Shown piece by piece: positions 21,547 to 34,676 of a stretch of DNA of 64,000 nucleotides (positions within the stretch are counted from its first letter, which is position 1; every line of letters starts with the position of its first letter). This DNA is from Anisodus tanguticus. Lineage: Eukaryota; Streptophyta; Magnoliopsida; Solanales; Solanaceae. The stretch lies in assembly GCA_034509755.1 (NCBI GenBank), contig CM067552.1:24303821-24367820 (forward strand). Direction: 5' to 3'. Under the pieces are notes generated by a model, which saw nothing but the letters and a program-made list of their open reading frames with translations, did not search any database and was not told the DNA's origin. The position numbers and the translations under genes were made by a program.

Positions 21547-21557
21547 TTAATACCAAG
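21547..21557 (-). other. Primer-binding site, decayed
   Basis: Minus strand reads TTGGTATTAAA three bases from the LTR end. The initiator-Met tRNA site in the other elements is TGGTATCAGAGC, so two or three bases have changed. Confidence 0.65.
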
Positions 21558-21559
21558 TT

Positions 21560-24049
21560 TGTCACACCCCAACCTAGGAGGGGCGGCACCCGAAGGCCCG
21601 AGCGAACCAATTGTGATAACTGAACTCTATAACATGAATCGTGGGTCGAGAAGGCCGCTAAATGATAATAATGAGAATAAAACATAACAACCTACAAACA
21701 GAAAGGCCCAACAATACATATATGCATATCTAAGGTCGACTAGGCCATAACCAAGAAAGACAACTAACTAAAAGGTCGACAAGGCCAAACAAAACACATA
21801 TGAACTGACTGATAGTTTGTAAGCCTCTATGAGTATTAAAATGTGTCAACTGGTCGGGAGAGGGCCCAACCATACCCATAACCATATATATATATATACA
21901 TTTATGCATCCTACCGGATGACTCTGACCAACAACTCCAAAAAGTGGAGTGTGACAACCAACTGCTGAACTCTGGTACCTTACTTAGGAGGCGCACCTGA
22001 CTATATACCTACACCTGTGGGCATGATCATAGTGCACAAAATGGAGTCAATACAAAAGATGTACCGAGTATGTAAGGAGGTAAGCATAACATAAAGTATG
22101 TAAATAGCATAAGAAGGGATATAGAGACAACCTGAAGGCCATTGTAGGCATCCAAAACTATAACATGAATGTAAATGCATGCTCGTAAAATCATTCATCA
22201 CTATGGAGGCATATACAATATCATATAATAACAAAGACCTCTATCGGGTGAGCTCATCATAACTGCCATCCATATAGGATGCGATAAATCTCTGTCCAAC
22301 TGATCAGTGGTATGCATAACTACATGCCTGCCCGACCGTCTATGATACGGCGCAATAATGAAATAAATATATCTAGATGCATATTTATGTGACTGCCTAG
22401 CCAACTATAGCGCGGCTAAGTAATGAAAATTAATGCATATATATCAGTGCAATACAAGACTGACCTCAGAAGGAATATCATAGAAAAAGTCAGAGTGACC
22501 TATCATTGTTATCCTTCGACTATCGTTATTGTAGCTATGTTCTTTATCCTTTAATTCAAAAGATAATAAACACGGAGAACATGTAAGATACTCGATATGA
22601 ATTACACATGAAGAAGGGTTCAACTCATTCGAATGGTATATGATCAATTCAAGTTTAGCAAAAACATTTCAGTCGATGACTACAAGAGATAATAAACATG
22701 AAATGTACTTGATATAAATCATATATATGGGTAGAACTTAGTTCAATCCGAAGAGGTGTGTTCATTTCATGTTAGTCGGAGATATGTTTCAAGGAAAATT
22801 CTTTTAATTCTAGGCATGCCACAAGAGAACGAGAAACCCTACATGCCTCGTTGTTGAAGAGAATCCTATCCCACGAGCCCTCGTATCCTTTACAACGGAT
22901 TGTATACGTCATACGAAGGATTCGAGATCAATTCCAAGACTATAACTTATAAGAATATTCATTGAAACATTTTATCAAACAACTTGTGGGCGTAAGTTCA
23001 TGGAGTTATTTGTAGTTCAATTTTTCCGTAAAATGCTACCATTTTATTTTCCCTTGATCCTAATTCTGATTACAATTCCATCCATAACTCCATATAGTGC
23101 ATTTAATCCATTCAAAATAGCCCAACAATTTAATATATCCATAAAAGTTCATAAGGGCTTATGTTCATGGAATTCCCTCAATAATTTCTAAGTTAATTAC
23201 TTGAAGAACGATAGGAGATCATTAAGAGAGTAAAACATACATTAATTTGTAGGAATTAATTATGCATCAAGTTTAATTCGAGACGAAGGATCCTTCCGAA
23301 AAGCAAATCGATGTAGAAATGGCGATTCTACGATTACCACAGACTTTCTTGCGTTAGATTAGCTGGCTTAGCTCTTAGAGATGATATTGATTCATGGAGA
23401 ATAGCTTGGGAGATTTTAGGGTTTGGAGTTGAAGAACAATGAGGTTCCAATTCGTTTGGGGCTTAATTTATATGAAAAGGAATGTTGCCAGCGACCAAAG
23501 CCTCCCTTTGACTCGCTGGTTTTGCGGCAATTTGCATCCTTGGACGGAAATGTGAATATCTCTCCACTCAACATCGTATCGACGAATGGTAAAATGTGCT
23601 GGAAACTAGACTAATAGACCTTAAATTTGGTGGGTGGATCACCTAGTAATTCCACGTAGATGGAGAGCAATTCTCTGCGACATCTGACCAAAATTTCTGT
23701 AAAATTGCGAATGTAACTTGCGACGACCTTTGTCAACTTTCCTTCTTACAACTCGCTTAACTTCCGAACCTACCAAGAAACTATTAATCAATTAAAATAC
23801 TTCATGTCATTAATTTCTTAGTGTGAAGCACTCCTAATCTCACCCTAAAAGTACGAGTTATCGTATTCCCAACTTGCCGACCTTTGACGAAACTCATTCT
23901 TCTTCGATGTGCGAATATTCGAACTTGACTAACTCACGATGCGACTTTAATGTGTGAATATTCGAACTTGACTAACTCACGAGTTATCGTATTCCCAACT
24001 TGACTAACTCACGATACGACTTTAATGTGCGAATATTCGGGGTGTAACA
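21560..24049 (-). repeat. Complete LTR of family E (5' LTR of a minus-strand element)
   Basis: On the minus strand it begins TGTTACACCCCGAATATTCG (24049) and ends GGTTGGGGTGTGACA (21560), giving about 2.49 kb with TG...CA ends. A primer site follows at the correct side. The U3 edge contains a tandem array at 23856-24041. No open frame inside is convincing. The right flank is the family D LTR. Confidence 0.8.
23856..24041 (-). repeat. Tandem repeats at the start of the family E LTR
   Basis: GTGCGAATATTCG, AACTTGACTAACTCACGA and GAGTTATCGTATTCCCAACT alternate in two to three partial copies. The array reaches the LTR terminus. Confidence 0.75.
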
Positions 24050-26550
24050 CAATGCGGAAAAACAAAGGACAATATAAAATACTGACAAGACTCGAATACA
24101 TAATACAAAAGACATAGAAACATTCCCAAAAATCTTGATGTCATGAGTACAGAGCTTACTAATTCGAATACAAGCCTGAAGATTAAGTACAAATCACTGT
24201 TTGAAATATAGGAAAGAAAGTAAATAATAAACTAAATGAGTTCCAATGTTGGGATAGTGTCTCCAGCTCACCCTGGACTTCAATGAAGTCTCTCCAATGC
24301 ACCGCATCTAAGCTCTGCTCGGATCCGTATCAGTACCTGCACATAGAGTGCAGAAAGTGTAGAGTTAGTACGGGAAACACGTGTACCCAACAACATCATC
24401 GACCGACCCTAACTATAGCGGTGGCGAGAGTTGATACTTTCTGATACTTCTCTACAAAGTTAGTCAACTAAGATGCAATCAAATCGCATATCCAACTCCA
24501 TAAGTAAAGACCTATAGTTCGCTAAACCATGAGGATCATCACTATTATCAATTCATTCTAAAGTTCTCGACGTTACTATGGACTGCTATCGAATCCAACC
24601 TAAACTCTATTAAGGGTGTCTAATCCCACAATGGTTCCACCTTTTCATCAACTATGGCACATACATTCATAGGGATTCGACCTTTACACTATTCAAGGCA
24701 ATATATATTAATCAAGGTTAACTCTTTCTATCTTTTTGAACAAGTATTGTAATACGGATTCTATATTTACACTCGTTACACTACAAAAATCGTAAAGATT
24801 CTAGACTTGTTTCACTTTAAATCCAATAAACCATAAAGTCTCATATTTCCGTCTTACATCAAGAATAAGTTGTACAATTCCAGTATTTCCTTCCTCTAAG
24901 AGTAACATGATCATAAATTTTACATATTTACATCACCGAGTACACATAGCATAAATTAGGAATTAAGATGTATATATGAAATTGCAATGTAGATTATATG
25001 AATGCAATGCAATAGCCATATGTAACCGATATACGCACGCTCTTGCAGTAGGTGTCATCTGGACCATGGGGGACTCATGAGGTCCATATACCCATTTAAA
25101 ATTTCCCATCGGATCCCAGCTCTGTGGTTGTAGTATTATCAACATCTAGATTTTCTCATCAAGTCCCAGCTCTGTGGTTGTAGTATCATCATCAATCATC
25201 ACTCTTGTACTATGTACCATATCCGGTAACCGACTTTCAAGCCCCTTTTATCAGTATCTCAACAGTTCAAATGCCATTATTAATATTAATGAATGATATG
25301 GATATGTGTGCACCATGCCAAAGCATAATCAATACAAACAACATTATCAAATCATTTTCAAGTATTTAGACGAGATGTAGAGTGATGAATGCAAGAAAAG
25401 TCAAATCACAATAAGTTATCAATCATGTCTACGAGCCCAAATAAGCAATAGACATACCAACCTAAGTGGACTCGAAGGTTAAACACATAATATCTGTCAT
25501 GTATAACATACTAAGTCATTTTAATTACCCTTTTTAAGTATACCGGTACCCGTACAAGTGCTCGTCACCTCACTAGTACGGGACCCCAAATTCCCCATTA
25601 CTCTCATTAGTTATTATAACAACACATAAATACTATATTAGAGTCTAGTAAGTCTCAACTTGCCTTATTATGAAGTTCCATAGCTCACGAATGACTTCAC
25701 TCGATCCGCGCAAAGATTAAGCCTTCCAGAAGCTCCATCATGACGAAACTCATCGAACGAGTTCAATCTAGTTAAAATAGTAGTCTACGGAATTAGACGA
25801 GTAAAAAGACACTCATATTACTATACTTTATTTCAGAATCCAAAAAGTCACCAAAAAAACATTCCGAGCCTCAAAGGGTAAAATAGAAATTTTAGTCCAA
25901 AATTAGTTTACCCAACCTCTTGGGAGTCTATACACCACGAATCATTTAAATCTAATATCAATTTCATGATTTATTAGAGAAAACTCCATTTCCAAATTAG
26001 GGTTCATAACCCATGAAACCCTCATCCGAAATCATAGATTCTACCATTAAATTATTTACTAATCAATGTAATAATCATAATAGAAAAATTAGAAGCTTAC
26101 CAAATAGATGAATCTTGCAAATCCCCCATAAATCTCCTTAAGTTGAGCTCACATGCTCCAATTATGTGAATGAGAAACCAAATCTCAAAATGGGAATTAA
26201 ATATCTGATCTGAAACAGCGATTCCGCTTCGGCAAAAACTAGGGCCGTCGAAGTAAGAAAACTTAATAACTCAGGTAAGCGTTGGGGCGTGAAGGACTCT
26301 GCAGAGGCAACATCGCCTCAAAGAGAAAACCTCTGCAGAAGAAGAAACCCCATAAGCCCACAGGGCTCACATCCGCGAGCCAACCTCCATTGAGATGGAC
26401 CCACACAAACGGCCAGAAGGTCACTGGTGAGCACACCAGAAACAAGCAACTCTAAAACTTAGCCAATTCTCCACTGAACACCTAAATTTCTTTCGGAACC
26501 TCTCGGATATAAACCAAAGATGATACACCCATGGTAAAAGATGCCACAAA
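24050..26550 (-). repeat. LTR of family D, copy 1 (inferred 3' LTR of a minus-strand element)
   Basis: Homologous to 30700-32112, 32130-32480 and 33060-34676. Its left edge lacks the first ~90 bases (TGTCACAACCC...) seen in the other copies and abuts family E directly. This copy reaches furthest to the right and shows U3-like sequence that the other copies lack. The right end at about 26550 is a guess, because I see no clear TG terminus. It contains a two-unit tandem repeat at 25108-25189. Confidence 0.65.
25108..25189 (-). repeat. Two-copy tandem repeat typical of the D LTR
   Basis: CCCAGCTCTGTGGTTGTAGT occurs twice about 57 bases apart. The same pair is seen at 31770-31851 and 34120-34200. 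Confidence 0.8.
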
Positions 26551-29500
26551 CCTGATTGCGCACTCATATTTCTCATACGATCGAGCTAAGAAATACCTTT
26601 CTATGAAATCACCCAAAACATCCAATATACACAACTTTACAAATAAAACCACAAAGTGCATCCGAATGCCTCGGAAAGATAACCAATGACTCGACTAAGT
26701 CATAAATGATATTTCAAACCTGACAGAATCGACGAAACATCAAAAAAACTTAATTTATCCAAAGGTCATATGAGTCAAACCTCTTATTCTCTTTAACATT
26801 AAACGATTCATCCACCTTACCACTCAAAGCTTCCTTTGAGTTAGTTCAAAAACTCAAATATCAATTTTCCATATCCAATTTTTTCCACAACTAATTTCAT
26901 ACAATTGGAATGACTCGTCTCAAATTCCTTGGTTATGATTCTAACTACACATCTGAACGCAATTAATTAATTCCACAATTTCCATTATCACACTCTAGTC
27001 CTTTAGTTGTATCTACAATCAATTACCAAGCTTGTACCGATCAAATATTTCAATTTCGCTTATCTTTATTCCACACCATCCAAAGTCGTCTATAGTACTA
27101 AGAATTCATATATAGAACATGGCGTCATATGCCGAGAGTCTAAATCATGACTATCTCTCTCTATCTCTATCTCTATCTCGCCAGAATGAATATGTTTGAG
27201 CCAACTCCCAACCTTTCCATTCAAAGACTAACCTCATCCAACACCAGTTGTGCTAATTCCAAACCCGTTAGTTTCATTTATCGAGATGAAACTATTGAGC
27301 TAACTCTCATCATCTAATTCCACTTAAACCTCAAAATATTGTAATATGCGCATCATCCCAGTGACTATCTTGATTTGCCAAATCTATAAAAAAAACCGTC
27401 TGATCATTCCAAGGTTTCCCATATCTATTTGTACCTCCCAAACCATCACCAAGTACCCACATAGACCATTAGAACTGTCAAAATAGTTGCGATCGACAAA
27501 ATCAAATCAACTTGTAAACTCTAAATAAAGCCCGATAACTCTGTCATGTCTCTGTTCTGAACGGTAAATCTATCAAATCTAAAAAATGGATTACTAGACT
27601 AAGCATAAATCTTTATGACAAGGTAACTATAAGTCATTCGACGATATGTGAATGATCCTGATCTGGTGCAAAGTGCACAACTTATCGAATGTCGCCAATA
27701 GTCACCCGAACTGACTCCAATCCCTCACAAAACCAATCATAGAACTCTCATAGGTCGGTTGCGGATGATTCTAATTTGTTGCTTGTGAATAATACATGTT
27801 GCGATGTCATCCCTGACTTCAAAACTGAACTCTACCCAAGTCATCAACTTAGTAATGAGGAACTGCACCTTATAACTTAAATCTTCTTGTCCTTGTCTCA
27901 CAACTGATACGAAAATCTGACAGAACTTCATAGAATCTAACTACATCGAATCCTCCTTCTTATGCTTCCAGTTAACTCGTTCACTACTCTGAATACATTG
28001 GCGTAAGGCCTAAAGCCTCATACTTCCCCTTTATGACCATTAAATCTTTGTGCTTTTAGCAAATCCAAAAGTATTAGTTCTTGCAATCCATGTGCCTTAC
28101 CATGCAAAAATACACTCATGTCATTAATACTTGATGTACCCAACCATGCTATCCAGCTAGTAATACCTTGACATAGTCTACTATCATCAACATAGTTTCG
28201 CTTCAAAAATATGACTTTAACCTTCAAACTTAAGAGATTTCAAGCTTTTGTCTCATTAATCAACTCTAGCTCATTCATTCAAGAATTATATGAAATTAAC
28301 CACAATAGTATGACGCAAGTCATCTTTCCATCAACTTTATCATGTCAGTCATCTAAAACTCGTACCTCATAGTCATCGACCGCAAATCCCCATGGCACTT
28401 CGCCATAATACTTAGTCAAATTCATAGACTTCCTTTAAGCATACTTAATAATTACCTCCCATCTGAATGATGCAATGTAATACTACCATAATTCATAATT
28501 GACTCAAATAATCATGTTACTTCGAACCAAACATGTCTTTATCGTAATTCTTCAATTTCCATATTTTATGAAAAATCACATTCGCCGCTATCGACCAAAA
28601 ATCACTCAAACCCACTCGGAGAATGTACAGAAATACCATAAATCTTGTAAAATAGTTGAGTCAATCCTAGAGATAGTAGAAAACCACAAATTCGAATCCG
28701 TTTTCCTTACCTCACTCAAATCTCAAAACTAGATGTTTCTCTAAATCAAGCGCATCATATGAAAAATCCTTCACGAAGCCTTTCCCACTAGAAGCATTGA
28801 CCAACCTCTGCTACCCCCAACGAGATCCATTATTGCCGATGTAATATTCCAAACCATTGCTACACTGGTCCATAGCCTATAGGACGATCTTACTTATCAT
28901 TCAAAAAATTCTACTAACACTCTAATACGGTCCCTTGCTAGTATACTTGCTAACGATTCCTTAATTGAAGAATCCTTCTTCTACCTTGGCTTACAAGTCC
29001 ACCAACCAAATCTCACTTTTCTTGGTTTCAACCGTTATCATTGATCCTTACTTCAATTTTCCGAAATGTACTTCAAACCTCAAGTTCGTTAACATTTACC
29101 ATTGATCTACCACTTTAAATATCCTTATCGACTAACATATCACTCAAGGGTCCTTAAACAGTGTTTGCCCAAGAAGAACCATCTCTTGACTTGTCTAGTC
29201 AAACTTGAATGCCTCAAACAAATCATGTGGTTATCGTCCTCATTCTATTAATTCTAGAATATCGCATCACTATCATTTGTGAAAACTTGCGTAGCCCTAA
29301 GAAATAAGTACAATACCCACATTCCATATCAAAAATTAAGTGCTACCACTGATAACTCCTTAGGTAATACATCTTCACACTCGTACATCGCTAGATCCAT
29401 CCTCATCAGCCGATCATTGTACATACAGGTAGTCTACAACATAGTCAAAATATCTATTAATCCATCTCCCATTAGCATCCACTTTATACCCATAGCAGTA

Positions 29501-30154
29501 TCTTCTGATAACAACTTAGTGAATTTATCCCACTTATCCTGATTCCATTATCCAATTACGTAGATAATTCACATACCACTCCACCATAACAGTGTCATCC
29601 TGTCATAACTCTTCTTAACCATTCATACCCTTATAAATTAACATATATAGCACACCTCGTGCTCCCATCAGATGAATACTTTACTATTTTAACAGTATGT
29701 CAACAAGCTCGGACTATTCGAATCTCTGCCAAACAACTCCACTCTATAGGGTGGAAAACATCTTTTCATACCAACCTTAAAACAAGTCCTATCACCTCTT
29801 ACCAAATCACCATGAATCACGTTTCATGTCCTTGTCTTTTATCAAATTCTCTTCATAGCATTACCATGGTCTCTATCCTCTCATATGACCAATATATCTT
29901 CCCAAGTCTAAGTTCTTCTCCCAAGATGACAACATAGGCACTCTTCCATTACTGAACCCTCATCACCAGACTATCACAATAAATTTGAATGACATTAAAG
30001 TATTCGCATATCAATCACACCCCAAGTAAAGCATCCTTGATATGTCAAACTTCCTCAAGTGCAGTCCTCAAGGTTGTAACGCTTACTACTTAGTTACTTA
30101 GCTAACCATATGAATTCAAATCTCCAACTCCTTCCCCATCACTTTTTATATCAT
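26551..30154 (-). other. Internal region of the family D element, no recognisable pol
   Basis: By position between a 3' LTR (24050-26550) and a primer site (30604) this should be gag-pol on the minus strand. I looked for RT, RNase H, integrase and zinc-knuckle motifs on both strands and found none. Open frames are short (up to 92 residues at 29659-29937 on the plus strand) and look random. Either the coding region is decayed beyond recognition by eye, or this is a non-coding, non-autonomous internal domain. Confidence 0.4.
27151..27179. repeat. Microsatellite (TATCTC)n
   Basis: CTATCTCTCTCTATCTCTAT and onward: about four to five TATCTC units. Confidence 0.9.
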
Positions 30155-30600
30155 ATATGCGCCTCTTCAACCTTCGAGTAACTAATTGTTGAAAATATGG
30201 AAATCATGCGGTCCTTCATACCATTGCTCCCATTTTCTAGGGATATCGTTGAACCAATTTACCTGAATCATAACCTCTCTCAACAGTGTCTTCAAATCAT
30301 AGATCAAATTTTAACTCAATCTTGCATCTTTATTACGGTGACACATCTCATACTATACTGCACGATGTCACAACCAGCCACTTATGGGTGAATCAGAGAA
30401 TGTGTCCTCACTGTTGGTGAGAGATTGAAACAAAGAAGTTTAGACCTTAGACTGAATCACATACGCATGATACAGAATGAAAGAATGAAAGTTTCCTAAA
30501 TGTCCTGTAGTCTCTCAAAAATAAATACAGAGCTCTTCGTACCGGTACGCAAGACTCTACTAGACACCGCTCTTGTACTCATGAGACCAATGAACGTAGT
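30155..30600 (-). pseudogene. Leader and start of gag, family D copy 1
   Basis: On the minus strand this follows the primer site and is homologous to 32505-32950. In the second copy the minus strand shows a GGTGAGGACACATTC stretch near 32740-32765 that resembles the gag start ATGGTGAGGACTCATAC of the plus-strand element at 36034. The Gag N-terminus would therefore start MVRTH-like. The reading frame is lost after a few codons in both copies. Confidence 0.5.
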
Positions 30601-30601
30601 A

Positions 30602-30613
30602 TTCTGATACCAA
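30602..30613 (-). other. Primer-binding site, family D element 1
   Basis: Minus strand TTGGTATCAGAA, matching the initiator-Met tRNA 3' end with one late change. The LTR follows on the right after a few bases. Confidence 0.75.
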
Positions 30614-30616
30614 TTT

Positions 30617-32112
30617 TTCATGACCCAAAATCTAATTTGTGTTGTGAGGGAAGCTACCCTGATCCCGTAGGCGAACCCCATTTATAATAGATAAATTAAA
30701 AGAAAATAATGCGGAAAAATAAAAGACAATTTAAAATACTGACAATTCTCGAATACTTAATACAAAAGACTTAGAAACGTTCCCCAAAATATGGTTATCA
30801 TGAGAACATATCTTACTAATTGGAATGCAAGTCTGAAGCTTACGTATAAATCAGTGTCTAAAATATAGGACAGAAAGTAAATAATAAACTGAAGGAGTTT
30901 TAGTGTTGGGACAGAGTCTGCACCTCACCCTGGACTCCGAAAAAAGCTTTCTAATACACCACATCTAAGCTCTACTAGCATCCAGATCAGTACCTGCACA
31001 TAGAGTGCAGTAAGTGTAGAGTGAGTACGGGAAGCACCTGTACTCAACAACATCGTCAACTGACCCTAACTATAGCGGTGGCAAGAGTTGGTACTTTTCG
31101 ATACTTTTGTACTAAGTTAGTCAACTAAGATGTAATCAAATTGAATATCCAACTCCATAAGTAAAGTCCTATAGTTTTCTAAACCACGAGGGTCAATAGT
31201 ATTATCAAGTCATTCTAATGTTCTCGACCTTACTAAGGATGAAGCCAATATTACTGCTACCGAATCCAAGCTAAACCCAGTGCAGGGTGTCTAATCCCAT
31301 AAAGTCCACTTTTTCATCAACTATGGCACATTATTCAAGGCAATATATATTAATCAATGTTAAGTCGTTCTATCTTTTAGAACAAGTATTGTCATAAAGG
31401 TTCTATCTTTCCATCCAGAAAGATTCTATCTTTACACTCGTTGCACTACAGAAGTCGTAAAGATTTTAGCCCTTTTTCACTTTCAAGCTAGTAAACCATA
31501 ATGTCTCATATTTCTGTCTTACATCAAGAATAAGTTGTACAGTTCCAGTATTTCCTTCCGCTAAGAGTAACATGATCATAAAGTCTACATCTTTACATCA
31601 CCGAGTATAAATGACATATATTACGCATCGAGATGTATGTATGAAATTAAATACAGATGATGTGTAATTAATGCAATGGGCATATGTACCTGGTATACAC
31701 ATGCTCATGTAGTAGGTATCACGTGACCCATGAGGGACTCATGAGGCCCATATACCAATCCATAATTTACAATCGGATTCCAGCTCTATGGCTGTAGTAT
31801 CATCATCATCCTAATTTTCTCATTGGATCCCAGCTCTGTGGCTGTAGTATTATCATCAATAATCACTCTTGTACCATGTACCATATCTAGTAACCGAATT
31901 TCAAGCCCCTTTTATCAGTATCTCAACAGTTCAAATGCCAAAAATAATATGAATGAATGATATGGATATGCGTACACCATGCCAATACATAATCAATACA
32001 AATAGCATTATCAAATCCTTTTCAAGTTTTAGACGAGATGTAGATTGATGAATGGATGACAAGTCAAATCACAATAAGCTATCAATCATGGCTACGAGCC
32101 CAAATAAGTAGC
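30617..32112 (-). repeat. LTR of family D, copy 2 (5' LTR, truncated)
   Basis: It starts on the left TCATGACCCAAAATC, next to a primer site, and ends at about 32112 in CCCAAATAAGTAGC. Copies 1 and 4 continue beyond that point. A short family E-like edge and copy 3 follow directly. Confidence 0.75.
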
Positions 32113-32480
32113 ATATATTCCAGGGTTTAACACAATGCGGAAAAATAAAAGACAATTTAAAATACTGACAATTCTCGAATACTTTATACAAAAGCCTTAG
32201 AAACATTCCCCTAAATCTGGTTGTCATGAGTACAGAGCTTACTAATTGGAATACAAGCCTGAAGCTTAAGTACAAATCACTGTCTGAAATATAGGATAGA
32301 AAGTAAATAATAAAATGAAGGGGTTACAGTGCTTGGATAGTATCTTCCGCTCACCCTTAACTCTGAAGAAAGCTCTCCAATGCACCGCATCTAAGCTCCA
32401 CTCGCGTCCGGATCAGTACCTGCACATAGAGTGCAACAAGTGTAGAGTGAGTATGGGAAGAACGTGTATCCAAAAACACT
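32113..32480 (-). repeat. Duplicated E/D junction: E terminus remnant plus D copy 3
   Basis: ATATTCCAGGGTTTAACAC followed by AATGCGGAAAAA repeats the junction at 24034-24060 (AATATTCGGGGTGTAACAC followed by AATGCGGAAAAA). D homology then runs to about 32480 and breaks off. Confidence 0.7.
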
Positions 32481-32494
32481 AGTAACACACCCTC

Positions 32495-32950
32495 GCTATA
32501 TCATATATTCACCTCTTCGACCTTTGAGTAACTAACTGTTAAATATATGGCGATCATGCGGTTCTTCGTACCATTGCTCCCATTTTCTAGGGATTTTACA
32601 AAGCCAATTTACCTGAATCACAACCTCTCTCATCGAGTCTTCAAATCATAGCTCAAATCTGAACTTAATATTGCGTCCTTATCATGGTGACACATCTCGT
32701 ACTATACCGCACGATGTCACAACCATCCGCTCATGGGATAATCTTAGAATGTGTCCTCACCGTTGGTGAGAGATTAAAATAAAGAGGTTTACACCTTAGA
32801 CTGAATCACATACGCACGATAAGGAATGAAAGAATGAAAGTTTCCTAAATGTCTTGTAGTCTCTCAAAAATAAATATGGAGCTTATTGTACTGATCCGCA
32901 AGACTCTACTAGATACCGCTCTTATACTCATGAGACCAATGAACCTAGTG
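32495..32950 (-). pseudogene. Leader and gag start, family D copy 2
   Basis: About 85-90 percent alike by eye to 30155-30600. It sits between the broken D copy 3 and a primer site, so nearly the whole internal region of this element has been deleted. Confidence 0.6.
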
Positions 32951-32962
32951 CTCTGATACCAA
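32951..32962 (-). other. Primer-binding site, family D element 2
   Basis: Minus strand TTGGTATCAGAG, a match to initiator-Met tRNA, two bases from the LTR end at 32965. Confidence 0.85.
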
Positions 32963-32964
32963 TT

Positions 32965-34676
32965 TGTCACAACCCAAAATCCTATTTGTTCCATGAGGGC
33001 ACCTACACTGATCTCGTAAGCGAACCCTATCCATAATAGATAAATTAAATGATAAATAATGTGGAAAACAAATGACTATTTAAAATACTGACAAGTCTCG
33101 AATACTTAATACAAAAGCCTTATAAACATTCCTAAAATCTGGCTATCATAAGTATAGAGCTTATAAATTAAATTGCAAGCCTGAATCATAAGTAAAAATC
33201 ACTGTCTAAATATATAGGATAAAGTAAATAATAAACTGAATGAGTTCTAGTGTTGGGATAGTGTTTGCAGCTCACCCTGGAGTCCGAACAAAGCTCTCCA
33301 ATGCACCGCTCGCGTTCGGATCGGTACCTGCACTTAGAGTGTACCAAGTGTAGAGTAAGTACGGGAAGCACATCTAGCAAACAACTTCATCGACTGACCC
33401 TAACTATAGTGGTGGCAAGAGTTGGTACTTTCCGATATTTCTCTATTAAGATGTAATCAACTCCATAAGTAAAGCCCTATAGTTTACTAAACCACGAGGG
33501 TCATCAGTATTATCAAGTCATTCTAAAGTTCCTGACCTTACTAAGGATGAATCCAAAATTACATCTAACGAATCCAACCTAAACCTCGTTCAGGGCGTAT
33601 AATCCCATAAAGGTTACACCTTTTCATCAACTATAGCACATACATTCATAGGGGTTAGACCTTTACAATATTCAAGGAAATATATATTAATAAAGGTTAA
33701 GTCTTTCTATCTTTTAGAACAAGTATTGTCATAAAGGTTCTATCTTTCCATCCTTAACTCTAAGGATACCCATAAAGATTCTATCTTTACACTCACACTA
33801 CAGAAGTCATAAAGATTCTAACTTTCTTTCACTTTCAAGACAGTAAACCATAATGTCTCATATAACCATCTTACATTAAGAATAAGTTGTACAGTTCCAG
33901 TATTTCTTTCCACTAAGAGTAACATGATCATAAAGTCTCCAGCTTTACATCACCGAGTACAAATAGCATAAATTACGCATCAAGATATATGTATGAAATG
34001 CAATGCATATGCTATGTAGTTAATGCAATGGGCATATCTACCTGATATACACACGCTTATAAAGTAGGTATCACGTGTCCCATGGGGGATTCATGAGGCC
34101 CATATACCCATCCGACATCGGATTCCAGCTCTGTGGCTGTAGTATCATCATCATCTGAATTTTCTCATCAGATCCCAGCTCTGTGGTTGTAGTATCATCA
34201 TCAATCATCACTCTCGTACCATGTCCAATAACCGACTTTCAAGCCCCTTTTAGTAGTATCTCAACAGTTCAAATGCCAATAATAATATGAATGAATGATA
34301 TGGATATGTGTACACCATGCCAAATCATAATCAATACAAACATCTTTATCAAATCCTTTTCAAGTATTTAGACTAGGTGTAGAGTGATGAATGCATGACA
34401 AGTCAAATCACAATAAGTTATTAATCATGGTTATGAGCTCAAATAAGTAGTAGACATACCAACCTAAGTGTATTTATGCACCACGCTCACGGCCCGAAGG
34501 CTAAACACATAATCTATGTCATGTATAACATACTAAGTCATTTTAATTACCCCTTTTAAGTATACCGGTACATGTACAAGTGCTCGTCACCTCACTAGAA
34601 CGGGACCCCAATTCCTCATTACTCCCCTCCAATATTACACCAACACATAAACATTATATTAGAGTCAAGTAAGTCT
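32965..34676 (-). repeat. LTR of family D, copy 4 (5' LTR, right end lost)
   Basis: It starts TGTCACAACCC on the left and matches copies 1 and 2, including the two-unit repeat (34120-34200) and CACCTCACTAGAACGGGACC at about 34589. Homology to copy 1 stops near 34676 at AAGTAAGTC, where the oppositely oriented F LTR begins. Confidence 0.75.

Noticed and set aside
26263..26445. 60-residue frame with Trp/Phe-rich composition
   Set aside because: It lies in the U3-like part of a D LTR and shows no conserved motif.
29279..29937. Two plus-strand frames of 87 and 92 residues
   Set aside because: No domain, and opposite to the inferred orientation of the element. Probably chance frames in decayed minus-strand coding or non-coding DNA.
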